DNA of 64,000 bases from Nostoc sphaeroides. GTDB taxonomy: Bacteria; Cyanobacteriota; Cyanobacteriia; Cyanobacteriales; Nostocaceae. How positions within the stretch are numbered: position 1 is the first letter of the stretch; every line of letters begins with the position of its first letter. Shown here in pieces: positions 61,663-64,000 of the stretch. The translations under genes and the position numbers were made by a program. The stretch is taken from the NCBI RefSeq assembly GCF_003443655.1, contig NZ_CP031941.1:3470501-3534500 (forward strand). Direction: 5' to 3'. Under the pieces are notes generated by a model. The model had not been told where the DNA came from. It saw nothing but the letters and a program-made list of their open reading frames with translations, and did not search any database.

Positions 61663-62745
61663 TTAACCGTTGATAGCAGGAGCAGTTAGAGCAACAGGAG
61701 CAACATCACCAGCAGCCAAATCTAAGGGGAAGTTGTGAGCATTGCGCTCGTGCATCACTTCCATACCCAGGTTAGCCCGGTTGATTACATCAGCCCAAGT
61801 GCTGATGACGCGACCGCTTGAATCAATGATGGATTGGTTGAAGTTGAAACCGTTCAAGTTGAACGCCATTGTGCTTACACCCAAGGCGGTGAACCAGATG
61901 CCGATTACAGGCCATGCTGCTAAGAAGAAGTGCAGTGAACGGCTGTTGTTGAATGAAGCGTATTGGAAGATTAGACGACCGAAGTAGCCGTGGGCTGCAA
62001 CGATGTTGTAGGTTTCTTCTTCTTGACCGAATTTGTAACCGTAGTTTTGAGATTCAGTCTCGGTTGTTTCACGAACTAGTGAAGAAGTTACAAGAGAACC
62101 GTGCATTGCAGAGAACAAACTTCCACCGAATACACCTGCTACACCTAATTGGTGGAAGGGGTGCATCAAGATGTTGTGTTCTGCTTGGAACACAATCATG
62201 AAGTTGAAGGTTCCAGAAATACCTAAGGGCATACCATCAGAGAATGATCCTTGTCCGATGGGGTATACCAAGAATACTGCACTTGCTGCTGCGACTGGAG
62301 CAGAATATGCGATCGCAATCCAAGGACGCATACCTAAGCGGTAGGATAGTTCCCATTCACGACCTAAGTAGCAGAATACGCCGATCAAGAAGTGGAATAT
62401 TACCAATTGGTAAGGGCCACCGTTGTAGAGCCACTCATCAAGGGATGCTGCTTCCCAAATTGGGTAGAAGTGCAAGCCGATGGCGTTGGAGGAAGGTACT
62501 ACTGCACCGGAGATGATGTTGTTTCCGTAGATTAAGGAACCTGCAACAGGTTCACGGATGCCATCAATGTCTACTGGAGGTGCGGCGATGAAGGCGATTA
62601 CGAAGCAAGCGGTAGCGGCTAAGAGGGTGGGGATCATTACTACGCCGAACCAACCGATGTAAATACGGTTGTTGGTGCTGGTGATCCACTCACAGAATCG
62701 ATCCCATACGTTGGCGCTTGAGCGCTGTTGTAAGGTTGCTGTCAT
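61663..62745 (-). CDS. psbA: Photosystem II D1 protein, Glu130 (high-light) type
   Basis: 360 residues, the full cyanobacterial D1 length. All functional residues are present: Tyr161 (TyrZ), Asp170, Glu189, His190, His198 (P680 chlorophyll), His215 and His272 (non-heme iron), Ser264 (QB site), His332, Glu333, His337, Asp342, and cleavage after Ala344. Residue 130 is Glu rather than Gln, the form associated with D1:2-type proteins made under high light; most cyanobacteria have several psbA genes with one Gln130 copy. D1 sits in thylakoid membranes. It is monocistronic, with its own terminator. The leader is about 55 nt if the promoter proposed below is right. Confidence 0.98.
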   Translation of the reverse strand: MTATLQQRSSANVWDRFCEWITSTNNRIYIGWFGVVMIPTLLAATACFVIAFIAAPPVDIDGIREPVAGSLIYGNNIISGAVVPSSNAIGLHFYPIWEAASLDEWLYNGGPYQLVIFHFLIGVFCYLGREWELSYRLGMRPWIAIAYSAPVAAASAVFLVYPIGQGSFSDGMPLGISGTFNFMIVFQAEHNILMHPFHQLGVAGVFGGSLFSAMHGSLVTSSLVRETTETESQNYGYKFGQEEETYNIVAAHGYFGRLIFQYASFNNSRSLHFFLAAWPVIGIWFTALGVSTMAFNLNGFNFNQSIIDSSGRVISTWADVINRANLGMEVMHERNAHNFPLDLAAGDVAPVALTAPAING

Positions 62746-62806
62746 GGTTTTATAAGTGCGATTAGTTATTTATGAATCAGGCGGTTTTGTTTTTGCCTGT
62801 GAATGT

Positions 62807-62836
62807 ACTTTACAATGCTTTACAAAATTTAATCAA
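62807..62836 (-). promoter_or_regulatory. Candidate psbA promoter
   Basis: On the minus strand TTGATT (62831-62836) and TAAAGT (62807-62812) stand 18 bp apart, about 62 bp before the start codon. The sequence TTGTAAAG occurs twice in a row over the -10 region. It is a reasonable sigma-70 type site but not proven. Confidence 0.35.
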
Positions 62837-62910
62837 GTTTTATTACTTCAGCAAAGCTGATATCAACTATTAGCTTTACTTATTACGCGCCTATTGCAGA
62901 CAATTGTGAC

Positions 62911-62941
62911 AAAAAAGCCTGGTCACTCGCGTAACCAAGCT
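62911..62941 (-). terminator. Terminator of the Hsp20 gene
   Basis: On the minus strand AGCTTGGT and ACCAGGCT pair (8 bp, one G-U) around a 10-base loop, followed by six T. It lies about 50 bp after the hsp20 stop. Confidence 0.75.
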
Positions 62942-62992
62942 CTTAGCTATCTCAATCAAGCAAAGGAGGTAGAGCCGCCTGAACGCAACCTA

Positions 62993-63445
62993 TTAGTTAG
63001 CAGGTTGTTCCAAATTAACTTTGACAACTTTATTCTTTTCTTGCTCAGTTTTAGGCAGTATCAGATTCAATATGCCGTCTTTATAATCTGCCTTAACGTT
63101 AGTATTTTGAATCCGAGCAGATAGAGGAATTACGCGTTCAAATTTACCGTAATGAAACTCACTTTTGGTAACGCCTTTTTCTTCAGTTTTAGTTTCAGAC
63201 TTCCGCTCACCGCTAACGTAAACAGCATTTTCTGTGACTTGCACATCCAGGTCTTTAGCTTCTATTCCTGGCAGTTCTAGCTTCAGATGAATAGCATTTT
63301 CGGTTTCTTGTATTTCAGCAGCAGGAACTTTGCTCAAGCCTCCGTCCAAGAATGCAGATGCTACTCTGGTGTCTTCAAATATATTATTGAGTTGACGTTG
63401 TAGAGTGTCAATTTCTCTCCAAGGGTTCCAACGAACTAGTGTCAT
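62993..63445 (-). CDS. hspA: Small heat-shock protein, Hsp20 family
   Basis: 150 residues. MTLVRWNPWREIDTLQRQLN is the standard N terminus of cyanobacterial HspA/Hsp17. The alpha-crystallin domain (about 40-140) has AAEIQETENAIHLKLELPGIEAKDLDVQV, a FERVIPLSARIQ strand and the closing A-x-x-x-x-GILNLILPK motif. It is an ATP-independent holdase and may guard thylakoid membranes. ATG 63445 is preferred, with AGGAAGAG just upstream, to the in-frame ATG 18 bp further up. There is a terminator downstream. I see no CIRCE element upstream, so control by HrcA is not indicated. Confidence 0.95.
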   Translation of the reverse strand: MTLVRWNPWREIDTLQRQLNNIFEDTRVASAFLDGGLSKVPAAEIQETENAIHLKLELPGIEAKDLDVQVTENAVYVSGERKSETKTEEKGVTKSEFHYGKFERVIPLSARIQNTNVKADYKDGILNLILPKTEQEKNKVVKVNLEQPAN

Positions 63446-63726
63446 AACTCTTCCTCGCATCAATTAGCTTTTGTTGAATCAGTTTTGCACTTCAATTGGT
63501 GCTTACATATTTATATTATGTAAAGTTAAACCTGCTGTAAATTCGGTTATTACCACCAAGTAATTGATAATTACCGTCCCAAGTTAGACATAAAAAAAGT
63601 TACGGTTTACTCTAATTTGTATGTTCGGTAAATCCGAATATACAAATAGATTGAATCATAGTGAACCAATAAATCTGCTATTGAAGGATATAGTACAGAA
63701 ATGCGATGCCTGGGTTGGGCTACCCC
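63446..63726. other. Upstream region of the Hsp20 gene
   Basis: AT-rich; includes GTATGTTCGGTAAATCCGAATATACA near 63618-63644, an imperfect palindrome (TGTATATTCGGA..TCCGAATATAC type) that could be a protein-binding site. No gene is recognised. Confidence 0.4.
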
Positions 63727-63736
63727 CAATACCGTT

Positions 63737-63883
63737 TTGACTTTTCACGGTATCTGGAAACCTCTCTTCTATTTCTCTCTTCCTTTAAGGAGAGAGACTT
63801 TGAATTTTCCCCCAACGCTAGCTCTTAAGGGGGTTAGGGGGTTAGGTCAATGGTTAGCTTTTCCACATGACGTGAAAAGTCAG
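63737..63883. repeat. 147-bp miniature inverted-repeat element, copy 3
   Basis: Exactly 147 bp between the 10-bp direct repeats CAATACCGTT (63727-63736 and 63884-63893). The ends are TTGACTTTTCACGGTATCTG and CACATGACGTGAAAAGTCAG. The target itself is the terminal repeat of a CAATAC-family element (CAATACCGTTCGGTTAAGG), so this is an insertion into another mobile element. The last about 100 bp of the window hold an open frame that runs off the edge with no recognisable start. Confidence 0.92.
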
Positions 63884-64000
63884 CAATACCGTTCGGTTAA
63901 GGAATTTCTTGGTTGAGGCAGTTCGGGAAGAGAAGCTGTTATTGAGAGAAGAATTACTCGTACAAATTCTGTTGCTGCATAAATTTTTAGATTGCCTCAG

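Noticed and set aside
63701..63916. 71-codon plus-strand frame near the right edge
   Set aside because: It is translated almost wholly from the 147-bp element and its duplicated target.
63894..64000. Start of a gene running off the right edge
   Set aside because: A frame with EAVREEKLLLREELLVQILL is open to the edge, but no start codon or family can be seen, so it is only noted.

Overview
The window comes from a filamentous, heterocyst-forming cyanobacterium of the Nostoc/Anabaena type. The evidence is a complete psbA (D1) gene, very frequent HIP1 octamers (GCGATCGC), tandem heptamer (STRR) arrays such as TGACTAA and TAACTCC, a PATAN-receiver regulator of the PatA kind, and above all a cluster that matches the heterocyst envelope polysaccharide (HEP) island known from Anabaena PCC 7120. 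Family assignments come from reading translated motifs; no database search was run.

Layout. 1-10 kb: end of a staphylococcal-nuclease-like gene, a threonine-aldolase-type PLP enzyme, an MlaF-like ATPase with an MlaD/MCE protein (lipid transport), a protein ending in two Tudor-knot-like modules, a sugar-kinase-like APH protein coupled to a DOMON-like protein, and an ATP-grasp enzyme. 10-14.5 kb: dense repeats, an MFS transporter, a thiolase remnant and an SDR. 14.6-41.4 kb: one minus-strand block of 18 genes, the HEP-type island. It runs from the sugar-nucleotide genes (rfbF, SDR, C-methyltransferase, rfbC, SAF-domain oxidoreductase) through glycosyltransferases, a Wzc-like chain-length protein, the initiating transferase hepC and the ABC exporter hepA, to further glycosyltransferases and a Wzy/ligase-like membrane protein. 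42-46 kb: a TerY-type vWA protein, a PP2C-like phosphatase and a kinase-TPR protein, which form a TerY-P-like phosphorylation triad. 46.5-52 kb: PATAN-REC regulator, a secreted protein of unknown function, pheT. 52.3-57.3 kb: an NLR-like module of NACHT/STAND NTPase, helical-WD40 protein and second NTPase. 57.6-61.3 kb: YciI-like protein, Tab2-like protein, mazEF-type toxin-antitoxin, a small unknown gene and a C5-cytosine methyltransferase. 61.6-63.5 kb: psbA and an Hsp20.

The most interesting locus is the NLR-like module. Its WD40 gene has 13 tandem 126-bp repeats that are nearly identical except at a few codons (6, 7, 9, 15, 25 and 27 of each 42-residue blade). A fourteenth, diverged blade completes two seven-bladed propellers. 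NTPase and sensor, which in related cyanobacterial proteins are one polypeptide, lie here in separate frames. A second NTPase with an altered Walker B motif follows, and related GC-rich mobile repeats flank the module.

The other unusual signal is in the non-coding DNA. Several families of miniature inverted-repeat elements can be delimited to the base by target duplications. One is a 147-bp family present three times, each copy with a 10-bp target duplication. Another has a 17-bp terminal repeat beginning CAATAC. There are also 167-bp and 214-bp elements, and several elements are nested in one another. Heptamer arrays run into genes so that they supply the last codons and the stop codon of at least four HEP-island genes.
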